Shown here piece after piece: positions 6,810 through 14,614 of a DNA stretch of 26,595 nt. How positions within the stretch are numbered: the stretch's first letter is position 1; each line of letters begins with the position of its first letter. The DNA is from JAKFWI01 sp031399165 (lineage in GTDB: Bacteria; Pseudomonadota; Alphaproteobacteria; Caulobacterales; Aquidulcibacteraceae). The stretch spans positions 1-26,595 of the forward strand of contig JANNOO010000034.1 of assembly GCA_031399165.1 (NCBI GenBank). The letters run 5' to 3'. The notes below the pieces were generated by a model. The model was not told the origin of the DNA. It ran no database searches and saw nothing but the letters and a program-made list of their open reading frames with translations. The translations under genes were made by a program, and so were the position numbers.

Positions 6810-8201
6810 CTATCCCGGGCCGATCATTTTCTCCGGGCGGACAACTTCATCGAACTCAGCATCTGTAACGTACCCGCCGCCAACAGCTTCCTCGCGCAAC
6901 GTCGTGCCATTCTTGTGCGCCGTCTTCGCGATCTTGGCGGCGTTATCGTAGCCGATCTTCGGGGCCAAGGCGGTGACCAGCATCAGCGAGCGATCGAGAT
7001 TGGCTTTGATGTTGTCTTCGCGCGCTTCGATGCCGGTGACGCAATTGTCGGTGAAGCTCACGGCCGCGTCGCCGAGCAGCTGGCATGATTGCAGGAAATT
7101 GTAGGCCATTACGGGGTTGAACACGTTCAACTCGAAATGGCCAGAGGCGCCGGCGAAGGTCATCGCCGCCTGATTGCCGAAGATGTGCGCGCAGACCATG
7201 GTCATGGCCTCGCATTGCGTGGGATTTACCTTGCCCGGCATGATCGAGCTGCCCGGCTCGTTTTCCGGCAGCATCAATTCGCCGAGGCCTGAGCGCGGGC
7301 CCGAGCCGAGGAAGCGGATGTCATTGGCGATCTTGAAGCAGGCCACCGCCGCCGTGTTAATCGCACCATGGCTGAACACCATGGCGTCATGCGCCGCCAG
7401 CGCCTCGAACTTGTTCGGCGCGGTGACGAAGGGCAGGTGGGTGATTTTGGCGATGCATTCGGCGACCTTCTCGGCAAAGCCGACCGGCGCGTTGAGTCCG
7501 GTGCCGACCGCCGTGCCGCCCTGCGCCAGTTCGTAGAGGCCTTCCAGCGATTGCTTGAGGCGGTGGTTGGCGTTGTGGATCTGCTGCGCGTAGCCGGAAA
7601 ATTCCTGGCCCAGCGTCAACGGCGTTGCGTCCTGCGTATGCGTGCGGCCGATCTTGATGATGTGGGCAAAGGCCTTCACCTTCACGTTCAGCGCCATGTG
7701 CAAATGCGCCAGTGCCGGCATCAGATGGTGCGTCATCTGCTCGGCCGCCGCGACGTGCATCGCGGTCGGGTAGGTGTCGTTCGACGACTGGCTCATATTG
7801 ACGTGGTCGTTCGGGTGGACTGGCTTCTTGCTGCCCATCACGCCGCCGAGCAACTCGATCGCCCGGTTTGAGATCACCTCATTGGCGTTCATGTTCGATT
7901 GCGTGCCCGAGCCGGTCTGCCAGACCACCAGCGGGAAATGATCGTCGAGCTTGCCGTCGATCACCTCCTGCGCGGCCGCGACGATGGCGGCGCCAATTGC
8001 CGGATCAAGCCGGCCGAGCGCCATGTTCGCTTCGGCGGCGGCGCGCTTGACGATGCCGAGCGCGCGGATCACCGATTTGGGCTGCTTCTCCCAGCCGATC
8101 TTGAAATTGCCCAGCGAGCGCTGCGTCTGCGCGCCCCAATAGCGGTCCGCGGGAACATCGAGGGCGCCAAATGTGTCGGTCTCGCTGCGTGTGGCGGGCA
8201 T
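6810..8201 (-). CDS. fumC: Class II fumarate hydratase
   Basis: Fumarase C, the oxygen-stable, iron-free homotetrameric enzyme that interconverts fumarate and L-malate in the TCA cycle. At 463 aa it matches the family (E. coli 467). Key residues fall in the expected places: His188 in GRTHTQDATP, the flexible loop GSSIMPGKVNP at residues 317-327 with catalytic Ser318, and TGSGTQSNMNANEV at about 96-109 for substrate binding. The start MPATRSETDTFG is normal for the family; a weak GGAA lies before the ATG. It follows the DUF29 gene and precedes the BLUF gene on the same strand with short gaps, so co-transcription is possible. Confidence 0.97.
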   Translation of the reverse strand: MPATRSETDTFGALDVPADRYWGAQTQRSLGNFKIGWEKQPKSVIRALGIVKRAAAEANMALGRLDPAIGAAIVAAAQEVIDGKLDDHFPLVVWQTGSGTQSNMNANEVISNRAIELLGGVMGSKKPVHPNDHVNMSQSSNDTYPTAMHVAAAEQMTHHLMPALAHLHMALNVKVKAFAHIIKIGRTHTQDATPLTLGQEFSGYAQQIHNANHRLKQSLEGLYELAQGGTAVGTGLNAPVGFAEKVAECIAKITHLPFVTAPNKFEALAAHDAMVFSHGAINTAAVACFKIANDIRFLGSGPRSGLGELMLPENEPGSSIMPGKVNPTQCEAMTMVCAHIFGNQAAMTFAGASGHFELNVFNPVMAYNFLQSCQLLGDAAVSFTDNCVTGIEAREDNIKANLDRSLMLVTALAPKIGYDNAAKIAKTAHKNGTTLREEAVGGGYVTDAEFDEVVRPEKMIGPG

Positions 8202-8263
8202 GGGGGTTCCGGTTGTTGGTTGACGCCGGTGGCCTACCCATGCGCGGCCATCTGCGCAAGCGA

Positions 8264-8722
8264 TCAGCCGATCGGGTCGTCCTCTTCGCCAAGGATTTGC
8301 GGCAGCGTCCAGTGCAGAGATACATCGCGCGCGGCCTCGGGCTCATGCCGCCCAAATTCGCGATCTGCCAATTTCGCGGCGCGTTCGTGGCGCGTGGTCA
8401 GGGTTGTCTCCACGTGACGGCGTAACGAAGCGGTCAGCACTAGCCCGATCGCTTTGCGTTCGCGATCAATCGTGTCCTGCCAGCCGGCGCGCGGCTCAGC
8501 ACGCGCCGACCATGCCAGTTTCAGCAGATGTTCGATGATGGTTTCGACCCTCGAATAGCATTCCCGAAGGTCGGATTTCCCCATATCCTCTATCTCCTCA
8601 GCGACCCGCTCCCAATCTATGGTTTGCGCGCGACCTTTAGCGCGCAGCGCTTCACCCTGGGCTTGGGTCCAGAGGTAAAAATCCCGATCATATAGATCGG
8701 CGGGGCGTTGATCGTCTGCCAC
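8264..8722 (-). CDS. DUF29 family protein
   Basis: A protein of about 152 aa with the full DUF29 pattern: LYDRDFYLWTQAQGEALR at the start, IDWERVAEEIEDMGKSDLRE, then VETIIEHLLKLAW, and a basic C-terminal half (ERKAIGLVLTASLRRH). DUF29 is a helical family of unknown function, common in cyanobacteria and alphaproteobacteria. I chose the GTG at 8722 (MADDQRPADLYDRD) because it sits just before the domain; a second GTG lies directly upstream at 8725. Longer in-frame starts up to 8857 would overlap the divergent resolvase gene and add a non-conserved Arg/Ser-rich tail. No strong ribosome site is visible, so the start is uncertain. Confidence 0.85.
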   Translation of the reverse strand: MADDQRPADLYDRDFYLWTQAQGEALRAKGRAQTIDWERVAEEIEDMGKSDLRECYSRVETIIEHLLKLAWSARAEPRAGWQDTIDRERKAIGLVLTASLRRHVETTLTTRHERAAKLADREFGRHEPEAARDVSLHWTLPQILGEEDDPIG

Positions 8723-8759
8723 CACGGTAGGGTAGCACGAAAGCGAACAAGGGCGAAGC

Positions 8760-9167
8760 ATGTTCGACGGGCTGGACGATCTGGAATGGAAGGGCGGGGC
8801 CAAGGTGCGCTGGGCGCGCCGGGACGCGTCGCTCCTACTGCGTCTCAACGAGATCACCAGCCAGACGCGCGTCTACAAGCAGACGCTCGATCTGTTTTTC
8901 CGGCGCGATTTTCGTGAATGGCGCCCGCGCTATGGCGATTTCGCGGTGGAGATATTGGTCGAAGTGCGCGAGGGCTTGCCGCCGATCGATCTCGATAACA
9001 TCGCCAAGGCTGTGCTCGACGGGATCAAGGGCGCGGTGTTCTTTGACGATGCGCAGGTGGCGCGGCTGCTGGTCGAGCGCACGCACGCATCCGTCGAACG
9101 GCTGACAATTTCGGTAAGGCCGCTTAATTTTTCCGGCCCTACTTTTTCCGGAACGCGTCCAGATTGA
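8760..9167 (+). CDS. RusA-like crossover junction endodeoxyribonuclease
   Basis: A 135-aa protein with the RusA core: 'PPIDLDNIAKAVLDGIKG' and 'VFFDDAQV'. Asp77, Asp79-Asn80, Asp87 and Asp96-Asp97 make up the acidic D-x-D-N...K-x-x-x-D...D-D pattern that binds metal in RusA. RusA resolves Holliday junctions by paired nicks; many relatives sit in prophages, but in alphaproteobacteria stand-alone copies are also common. The N-terminal 30 residues (MFDGLDDLEWKGGAKVRWARRD) are longer than in lambdoid RusA. No other phage gene is adjacent. Its last 29 bases overlap the 3' end of sspB, which converges on it. Confidence 0.82.
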   Translation: MFDGLDDLEWKGGAKVRWARRDASLLLRLNEITSQTRVYKQTLDLFFRRDFREWRPRYGDFAVEILVEVREGLPPIDLDNIAKAVLDGIKGAVFFDDAQVARLLVERTHASVERLTISVRPLNFSGPTFSGTRPD

Positions 9168-9597
9168 CCACGGCGCCGGCTTCGCGCGCGGGCGGCAATT
9201 CCTGCGCCGGCTCTTCAGTGATCTCTTCAGCGGCGCTTTCCGGCTGATCGAATTGCAGGCCAAAGCGCACGGAGGGATCGTAGAAGCGCGTCAGCGCCGC
9301 GAATGGCACGGTGATCGGGTGCGGGTGGCCGGCGAATTTCAGGATGACGCGGAAGCGATCGTTATGGACTTCAAGATCCCAGAACTGATGCTCGATCACG
9401 ATCGTCATCTCTTCGGGATAACGGCCGGTCAGATGCTCCGGCAGGATCACGCCGGGCGCGTGGGTGCGGAACGTGATGTAGAAATGATGCTTCTCGGGCA
9501 GGCCGCGCGGGCCGGTCGCTCGTTGCAGCGCCGCGCGCACCACGTGGCGCATCGCGTCCTGCATCAATAGGTCGTAGCCGATCAAGTCTTCAGACAA
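9139..9597 (-). CDS. sspB: SspB, ClpXP adaptor (alphaproteobacterial type)
   Basis: SspB tethers ssrA-tagged proteins to ClpX for degradation by ClpXP. The protein opens SEDLIGYDLLMQDAMRHVVRAAL, which matches SspB-alpha; then KHHFYITFRTHAPGV, the peptide-binding core around YPEEMTIVIEHQFWDLEV, and FRVILKFAGHPHPITVPFAALTRFYDPSVRFGLQF. The C-terminus is an acidic linker ending VVNLDAFRKK, a short basic motif where SspB proteins bind ClpX. I place the start at TTG 9597-9595 because it gives the conserved MSEDLI beginning and GGAG lies about nine bases upstream; the next ATG would remove 11 conserved residues. About 152 aa. The ssrA tmRNA gene lies about 250 bases upstream on the same strand, a functional match. 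Confidence 0.93.
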   Translation of the reverse strand: MSEDLIGYDLLMQDAMRHVVRAALQRATGPRGLPEKHHFYITFRTHAPGVILPEHLTGRYPEEMTIVIEHQFWDLEVHNDRFRVILKFAGHPHPITVPFAALTRFYDPSVRFGLQFDQPESAAEEITEEPAQELPPAREAGAVVNLDAFRKK

Positions 9598-9845
9598 CGA
9601 AGGTCTCCGCCCGCTTTTTCCCGCGCCCACTTTAGTCCGGTATTGAGCGCCAGCCTTGGCCGAGATGAAACGCCGCGTCAACGCCCGCCGCATCTTGCGC
9701 GAGTTGGCCCGCTTCGCGAGCCGCGTGGCGCGAAAACGAGCAGGCATTTGGCGGGTGGTTCTTCCGGGAGGAGATTGTTGCGCCGGCGCACGTCGCCATC
9801 GGGGTTGCCGCAACAAATGCGCAAGTGGAAATCAGCCAGGGGGAA
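9598..9845. other. Gap between ssrA and sspB
   Basis: About 250 bases with no convincing gene. Short frames on both strands here are Arg/Pro-rich shadows without start signals. A GC-rich inverted repeat next to the end of tmRNA (GGGGA near 9839-9843 and TCCCC near 9850-9854) could help end or process the tmRNA transcript, but no clean T-tract follows on the minus strand. The region presumably carries the sspB promoter. Confidence 0.35.
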
Positions 9846-10163
9846 CAAGTCCCCGGCTTCTGTTGCCAGGCGCCGGGGGGCCCCGCCTGCGGTTGCGACA
9901 CCGCAGGACTTAGTTCGGAATTTCCTCACACCGCTTACGCGGCGAGAGCGTATTCCTCAGCGTGGTTGTCATTGGCAACTACGTTGATTTGGCCTGTGAC
10001 GGGACCACCCGAGCAAAAGCAACGTCCTTTAACGTCCGTCGATCCTATTTCGGCCCCGCACGCTCCAATGAAGAGCTTACTGGTGGAGCCGCCGGGAATC
10101 GCACCCGGGTCCGATCCGTCTATCTCCGCGCGTTTATCGCCATAGTCGGAGCAAGCCCCGACA
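9846..10163 (-). ncRNA. ssrA: tmRNA (SsrA), circularly permuted two-piece form
   Basis: On the minus strand the acceptor piece comes first (about 10163-10081): a GTCGGGG/CTCCGAC hairpin at 10162-10145, a T-arm with CCGGG/CCCGG stem (10108-10092), and the acceptor 3' strand CGGCTCC-A-CCA ending at 10081. A 23-base intervening segment (10080-10058) follows. Then the coding piece starts with GGGGCCG (10057-10051), which pairs with CGGCTCC and includes the G3-U70 wobble that marks alanine acceptors; GATCGACGG follows. The tag frame at 9976-9938 reads ANDNHAEEYALAA, then TAA at 9937-9935. Downstream are a CCTGCGG/CCGCAGG hairpin and a CCCCGGC/GCCGGGG pseudoknot-like stem ending near 9851. This order is the alphaproteobacterial permuted form, cut into two RNAs after transcription. 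Outer ends are approximate. TATATT at 10174-10169 is a plausible -10 element. Tagging rescues stalled ribosomes and marks products for ClpXP. Confidence 0.95.
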
Positions 10164-10345
10164 GGACAAATATAGGGGGCAGGGAACCCTAAAGAAAGGT
10201 AAGTTTGCCTGGGCATATGGCGCCGGGCAGGCTGGCGCTCCGGCGGAAACTGTTGATCGCGTGCGGCCCGCGCCTCGCAGAATCGGGGCCGCGGGGCTAC
10301 TTGTGAGTAATGTCCGCCGCCGCCCTGAAGATCGCCGAGAACGGC

Positions 10346-11149
10346 ATGCACCCCGAACAGCAATATCTCGACCTGTTGAGCGATCTGCTTGAGCGGGGCG
10401 TGAAGCGCGAAGACCGCACCGGCACGGGCACGCTCGGCCTGTTCGGGCGCCAGATGCGGTTTGATCTGGCCGCCGGCTTTCCGGCGCTGACTACCAAGAA
10501 GCTGCACCTGAAGAGCATCATCGTCGAACTGCTCTGGTTCCTGCGCGGCGAAACTAACGTGAAATGGCTGCAGGAGCGCGGCGTTTCGATCTGGGATGAA
10601 TGGGCCGACGAGCGGGGCGAGCTTGGCCCGGTCTATGGCAAGCAATGGCGCAGCTGGGAAAGCCGCGACGGGACCGAGATCGACCAGATCGCCAAGGTGG
10701 TCGAGGCGATCAAGGCGAACCCGTATTCGCGCCGCCACATCGTTTCGGCGTGGAATCCGGCGGACGTCGACCAGATGGCGCTGCCGCCGTGCCACTGCCT
10801 GTTCCAGTTTCATGTCGCTGAGGGGCGGCTGAGCTGCCAGCTCTACCAGCGCTCGGCGGACGTCTTCCTCGGCGTGCCGTTCAACATCGCGAGCTACGCG
10901 CTGCTGACGATGATGGTCGCGCAGGTGTGCGATCTTGAGCCGGGCGAATTCGTCCATACGCTCGGCGACGCGCACCTTTACCTGAACCATATCGAGCAGG
11001 CGAAGCTGCAACTCACCCGCCCGCCGCTGCCGCTGCCGGTGATGAAGCTCAATCCCGAACGCCGCGATATTTTCGCGTTCGAGTTCGATGATTTTGAACT
11101 CGTGGGCTACACGCCCCATCCCGGCATCAAAGCGCCGATCGCGGTGTAA
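10346..11149 (+). CDS. thyA: Thymidylate synthase
   Basis: Folate-dependent thymidylate synthase, which makes dTMP from dUMP with methylene-tetrahydrofolate, releasing dihydrofolate. From the ATG at 10346 the protein is 267 aa, close to E. coli ThyA (264), and begins MHPEQQYLDLLSDLLERG in line with the family. Key features: DRTGTGTLGLFG (phosphate-binding Arg), WDEWADERGELGPVYGKQWR, the nucleophile Cys149 in LPPCHCLFQFH, LSCQLYQRSADVFLGVPFNIASYALL, and the C-terminal PHPGIKAPIAV. An upstream ATG at 10310 would add 12 residues without a ribosome site. folA begins directly after its stop, so the two are one operon. ThyA is the only enzyme here that oxidises the folate cofactor, which explains the pairing. 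Confidence 0.97.
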   Translation: MHPEQQYLDLLSDLLERGVKREDRTGTGTLGLFGRQMRFDLAAGFPALTTKKLHLKSIIVELLWFLRGETNVKWLQERGVSIWDEWADERGELGPVYGKQWRSWESRDGTEIDQIAKVVEAIKANPYSRRHIVSAWNPADVDQMALPPCHCLFQFHVAEGRLSCQLYQRSADVFLGVPFNIASYALLTMMVAQVCDLEPGEFVHTLGDAHLYLNHIEQAKLQLTRPPLPLPVMKLNPERRDIFAFEFDDFELVGYTPHPGIKAPIAV

Positions 11150-11665
11150 TTGACCGCACTTTCCCTCATCGTCGCGCGTGCTCGTAATGGCGTGATCGGC
11201 CGCGAGGGCGCGCTGCCGTGGAGGCTGTCGTCCGACCTGAAGCGCTTCAAGGCGCTGACCATGGGCAAGCCGGTGATCATGGGGCGCAAGACGTGGGACA
11301 GCCTGCCGAAAAAGCCGCTGCCGGGCCGCAAGAACATCGTGCTCAGCCGCGACAAGGATTTCCGCGCCGAGGGCGCGTGGAGTTTCTCTGACTTTGCCGC
11401 CGCCTTTGCCGCCGCGCGCGCGATGGCCGCTGCCGATGGCGCGGCGGAGGTGAGCGTAATTGGCGGGGCGGCGCTCTATGCGATGGCGCTGCCGATTGCG
11501 GACCGGCTCTATCTCACCGAAGTCGATTGCGCGCCGCAAGGCGATGCGCGCTTTCCTGATTTCGACGAAGCCGCGTTCCGCGAAGTCTCGCGCGAGGAAT
11601 TTCCTGCGGGCCCGAAGGACGACCATGCGTTCGTGCTGCGCACCCTGGCGCGGATAAAGACCTAA
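11150..11665 (+). CDS. folA: Dihydrofolate reductase
   Basis: NADPH-dependent reductase that returns dihydrofolate to tetrahydrofolate, needed because ThyA consumes the reduced form. 171 aa. Family features: LSLIVARARNGVIG at the N-terminus, LPWRLSSDLKRFK with the acidic residue Asp29 at the catalytic position, VIMGRKTWDSLP, PLPGRKNIVLSRD, and the NADPH-binding VIGGAALYAMAL. The start is a TTG at 11150 that touches the TAA of thyA (TAATTG, no gap) and has no Shine-Dalgarno of its own, so translation should be coupled to thyA. No ATG is available that would keep the first strand. The stop overlaps by a few bases with the stop of the convergent CoA-transferase remnant. Confidence 0.96.
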   Translation: MTALSLIVARARNGVIGREGALPWRLSSDLKRFKALTMGKPVIMGRKTWDSLPKKPLPGRKNIVLSRDKDFRAEGAWSFSDFAAAFAAARAMAAADGAAEVSVIGGAALYAMALPIADRLYLTEVDCAPQGDARFPDFDEAAFREVSREEFPAGPKDDHAFVLRTLARIKT

Positions 11666-12854
11666 ATCACGCCCTTCGCCTTCAGCGCCGCAAAGCGCGC
11701 TTCATCCACGCCGGCCATTTCGCGCCACACGCGCTCATTATCAGCCCCCAATGCCTTCGCGGGCCAGCGCACGGCGCCTGGTGTTTCCGACAGCACCGGG
11801 AACACGCCCTGCATCTTGATCTCGCCGATGACATCGTCATGCGCCGAAACGATTGAGCCGCGCGCGGCGATGTGCGGATCGGCGAGCAGTTCCGGCGCGC
11901 GGTTGACCGGCCCACAGGGCACGCCGTGTTCGTCGCAAAGGCGCTGCGCTTCGGCGCTCGAAAGCGTGAGGGTCCAACGCTCGATCAGGGCGTCCAGCTC
12001 GATCTGGTTTTCCCCGCGCGGTACGTGGGATTTGTAGCGCGCATCGTTCGCCAGGTCCGGCGCGCCCATTGCTTCGCAGAGCCGCGCAAACACACTGTCC
12101 TGATTGGCACCGATGATCACCATGCCGTCGGCGGTACGATAGATATTGCTCGGCGCGATCTGCGGCAGGAACGATCCGGCGCGTTCGCGGATCACCTGCC
12201 CATGCTGATAATCCGGGATCAGGCTCTCCATCATCGCCATGCACGATTCATAGATCGTAGCATCGACGATCTGGCCCTTGCCGGTTGCGTGGCGCGCGTT
12301 CAGCGCCGCGAGCGTGCCGAGCGCCGCGAAGGTGGCCGCCAGACTGTCGCCCAGAGACGTGCCCGTCCGCGCAGGCACGCGGTCAGGCTCGCCGATCGGA
12401 TAGCGCAGCCCGCCAAACGCCTCGCCAACCGAGGCGTAGCCCGCTTTGTGGGAATACGGGCCGGTTTGCCCGTAGCCGGAAATGCGCGTGAGGATCAGGC
12501 GCGGGTTGAGCGCATGCAGAACATCCCAACCCAATCCCCACTTCTCCAGCGTGCCAGGGCGGAAGTTTTCCACCAGCACGTCAGCGCTTTTCAGTAGATC
12601 GCGCAGCAGGGCGCGGCCTTCCTCCTGGTGGAGATCGAGCGTGGCGAAAGTCTGCGGCCGACAATGGCGAACCACACCGAAACGCCTTGAGGCCTCACGC
12701 GTCCCCATTCGCGTAGAGGATCGCCAGCGCCGGGCGGTTCGATCTTGATCACTTCGGCGCCCATATCGGCGAGAAACTGCCCGCACACCGGCCCAGCCAG
12801 AAGCTGGCCCAGTTCGATCACGCGCACGCCGGTAAGGGCGCCATGCTCCATCAT
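11662..12854 (-). pseudogene. CaiB/BaiF family CoA-transferase, frameshifted
   Basis: Class III CoA-transferase (formyl-CoA/succinyl-CoA type), which moves CoA between carboxylic acids. The reading frame is split. The first part, from ATG 12854, encodes LTGVRVIELGQLLAGPVCGQFLADMG, then AEVIKIEPPGAGDPLREWG and VSVWFAIVGR. Near 12648-12656 the frame must step back one base (or a 4-base loss is implied) to enter the second part: TFATLDLHQEEGRALL, then ADVLVENFRPGTLEKWGLG, ISGYGQTGPYSHKAGYASVGEA, and VDATIYESCMAMMESL with the expected catalytic Asp. The sequence is otherwise complete (about 397 residues, normal). In relatives the joint reads roughly 'V-x-x-R-N-K-K-S-x-T-L-D-L', so a few bases seem lost. 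Its ATG overlaps the stop of the upstream methyltransferase. A sequencing error cannot be excluded. Confidence 0.8.
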
Positions 12855-13735
12855 GGGCGGAGCCAACGCGCATAGATCGCTGTTGGCAGAAGGCGCCCCC
12901 CTTCCTCGGGCAATGTCATTTCTCCGGCGTCGACCGCGCCGCCGAGCGGCGTCAGCGTCTGGCCAAGCGCGCGCTCCAGCGCAACGTAGGAAAGCCGCAC
13001 CGCATAAAGCGTGGCGATGACGAAACACGGCCGCGCGCTGTTGGCCGCCAGGATCGCGGGCAGCGCGTCGAGCAGTGCGGGGAAGTCTTTCTCAAGATGC
13101 CAGATTTCGCCGTTCGGACCGCGCCCATGTTTCGGTGGATCGAGGATGATCCCGTCATACACATTGCCGCGCCGCGCCTCGCGCTTAACGAAAGAAAGCG
13201 CGTCGTCGGCGATCCAGCGGATCGGCGCCTCATTCAGGCCGGAGAGCGCTTGGTTCTCGCGCCCATGGCCAATCGACTTTTTAGAAGCATCGACATGTGT
13301 GACGCGGGCGCCTGCCTGCGCCGCGTAGAGGCTTGCAGCGCCCGTATAGCCGAACAGGTTGAGCACATTGGCGGCGGGCGAAAGATGTTCGGCGCTCCAT
13401 TGCCAATGAACGGATTGTTCCGGGAAGAAACCCAGATGCCGGAACGGCGTGCAGCGCGCGTGCAGCTTCATCGCGCCAAATGCGATCGGCCAGCTTTCCG
13501 GCACCGCCTTGTTGAACCGCCATTTGCCGCGCTCGTCATCTTCATCGGCGGCGGGGGAGAAGCGGGCGTCCTCGTTCCATGTATCGACCGGCTTTGCCGG
13601 GCGCCACAGCGCCTGCGGTTCGGGCCGCGCGAACGTGTGCTTGCCCACGCGCTCGAGCTTCCAGCCATCGCCGCTGTCGAGCAGCGCGTAATCGCGCCAG
13701 CCGCGTGCGATCAGGGTGTTGTCAGCCGCCGTCAT
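12851..13735 (-). CDS. Class I SAM-dependent methyltransferase, RlmI-like
   Basis: A 294-aa methyltransferase. The SAM-binding motif I is NLFGYTGAASLYAAQAGA (about residue 128), followed by acidic THVDASKKSI. The catalytic-type motif IV is DGIILDPPKHGRGPNGEIW (DPPK). This pattern fits the RlmI/RlmK (YccW/PF10672) group of rRNA methyltransferases, but it lacks an obvious N-terminal PUA domain, so the target base is uncertain. The N-terminal 100 residues (LIARGWRDYALLDSGDGWKLERVG...) are seen in alphaproteobacterial relatives annotated as class I SAM methyltransferases. It overlaps the upstream TrmH gene by 14 bases and the downstream CoA-transferase start by 4, so all three likely form one operon. 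Confidence 0.85.
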   Translation of the reverse strand: MTAADNTLIARGWRDYALLDSGDGWKLERVGKHTFARPEPQALWRPAKPVDTWNEDARFSPAADEDDERGKWRFNKAVPESWPIAFGAMKLHARCTPFRHLGFFPEQSVHWQWSAEHLSPAANVLNLFGYTGAASLYAAQAGARVTHVDASKKSIGHGRENQALSGLNEAPIRWIADDALSFVKREARRGNVYDGIILDPPKHGRGPNGEIWHLEKDFPALLDALPAILAANSARPCFVIATLYAVRLSYVALERALGQTLTPLGGAVDAGEMTLPEEGGRLLPTAIYARWLRP

Positions 13736-14528
13736 AGCCCCGCCTGCGCCAGTAATCGTAGATCATCACCGCCGACGCGGCGGCGAGGTTGAGGCTGTCT
13801 GCCTTGCCGCGCATGGGGATGCGCACCAGCGCATCGCAGGCAGCTTCTCCCTCATCAGTGAGTCCGGATTGCTCGTTGCCCATCATTAGCGCCACGGCGT
13901 CGTCTGCGGCGGGTGCGTCATGGCGGGTTTCGCCGCGCAGCGATGTGCCGATGGTTTTTACGCCGTGCGTCTTCGCCCAGGCGGAGAAACCGGCGAGGTC
14001 GGTTTGCGCGAAAGCGGTGGCGAAAATCGCGCCCATGCTGGCGCGCACGGATTCCACCGAAAACGGATCGCACGTCTCGCCGATCAGGATCACGCCGCCG
14101 GCGCCGGCCGCGTCCGCCGTGCGCAGCACCGTGCCCAGATTGCCCGGATCGCGTACGCGCTCCAGCGCCAGCCAGATTTTCCCGCCCGCGGCGAGCCGCG
14201 CAAGGCTCGTGTCCCATTTACGGTATGCCGAAACGATGGTCTGGGGATTTTCTCGCTTGGCGATGCCGGAGAGCACGCTTTCACTGGTGGCGACGCAGCG
14301 CGCGCCGGCCGCTTCCGCCTGCTTCACCAGCCGCGCGCTTTGCGGCCGCTGCAGCGCGGCTTCGGCGAACATCATGATCTCGGGCCAGACGCCCAGTTCG
14401 CCCGCCTCGGCGGCGAGCCGCGCGCCTTCGGCGAGGAACAGACCCGTCTCCGCACGGCCCTTCTTCGCGTGAAGGCTTTTCAACGTCTTGACGAGAGGAT
14501 TTGCCGGCGAGGTTATTTTATGGAGCAT
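13722..14528 (-). CDS. TrmH/SpoU family RNA 2'-O-methyltransferase
   Basis: A 268-aa SPOUT-class enzyme that methylates a ribose 2'-OH in tRNA or rRNA. The three SpoU motifs are visible: motif 1 RDPGNLGTVLRTADAAG, motif 2 ALMMGNEQSGLTDE, motif 3 IPMRGKADSLNLAAASAVMIYD, which make the trefoil-knot SAM site. The N-terminal part (ITSPANPLVKTLKSLHAKKGRAETGLFLAEG) is the SpoU substrate-binding domain. This matches the RlmB/YsgA-like group; the exact target is not clear. It is the first gene of a minus-strand operon with the RlmI-like methyltransferase, so the cluster may be about RNA modification. Confidence 0.92.
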   Translation of the reverse strand: MLHKITSPANPLVKTLKSLHAKKGRAETGLFLAEGARLAAEAGELGVWPEIMMFAEAALQRPQSARLVKQAEAAGARCVATSESVLSGIAKRENPQTIVSAYRKWDTSLARLAAGGKIWLALERVRDPGNLGTVLRTADAAGAGGVILIGETCDPFSVESVRASMGAIFATAFAQTDLAGFSAWAKTHGVKTIGTSLRGETRHDAPAADDAVALMMGNEQSGLTDEGEAACDALVRIPMRGKADSLNLAAASAVMIYDYWRRRGYDGG

Positions 14529-14614
14529 GGGCGAGGGCCGCGAAGTGCGGTATGGATGTTTCAGTTTTTGCGTGTCCGGGCAATGCCCGGCGCGTCCGCG
14601 AAAGGGCGGGTTTA

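Noticed and set aside
8760..9167. RusA-like gene as evidence of a prophage
   Set aside because: It sits alone between housekeeping genes with no phage neighbours; stand-alone copies are common in alphaproteobacteria.
9935..11626. A 563-codon open frame on the minus strand running across folA, thyA and the tmRNA region
   Set aside because: It is antisense to two well-conserved genes, is Arg-rich with no family match, and only ends in the tmRNA tag peptide because it happens to share that frame. High-GC codon use keeps this frame open by chance.
14575..14589. Perfect small palindrome CCGGGC-AAT-GCCCGG between trmH-like and the 59-aa gene
   Set aside because: It lies in a divergent promoter region with no T-tract; a terminator makes no sense here and there is no known operator resembling it. 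Chance is likely in such GC-rich DNA.
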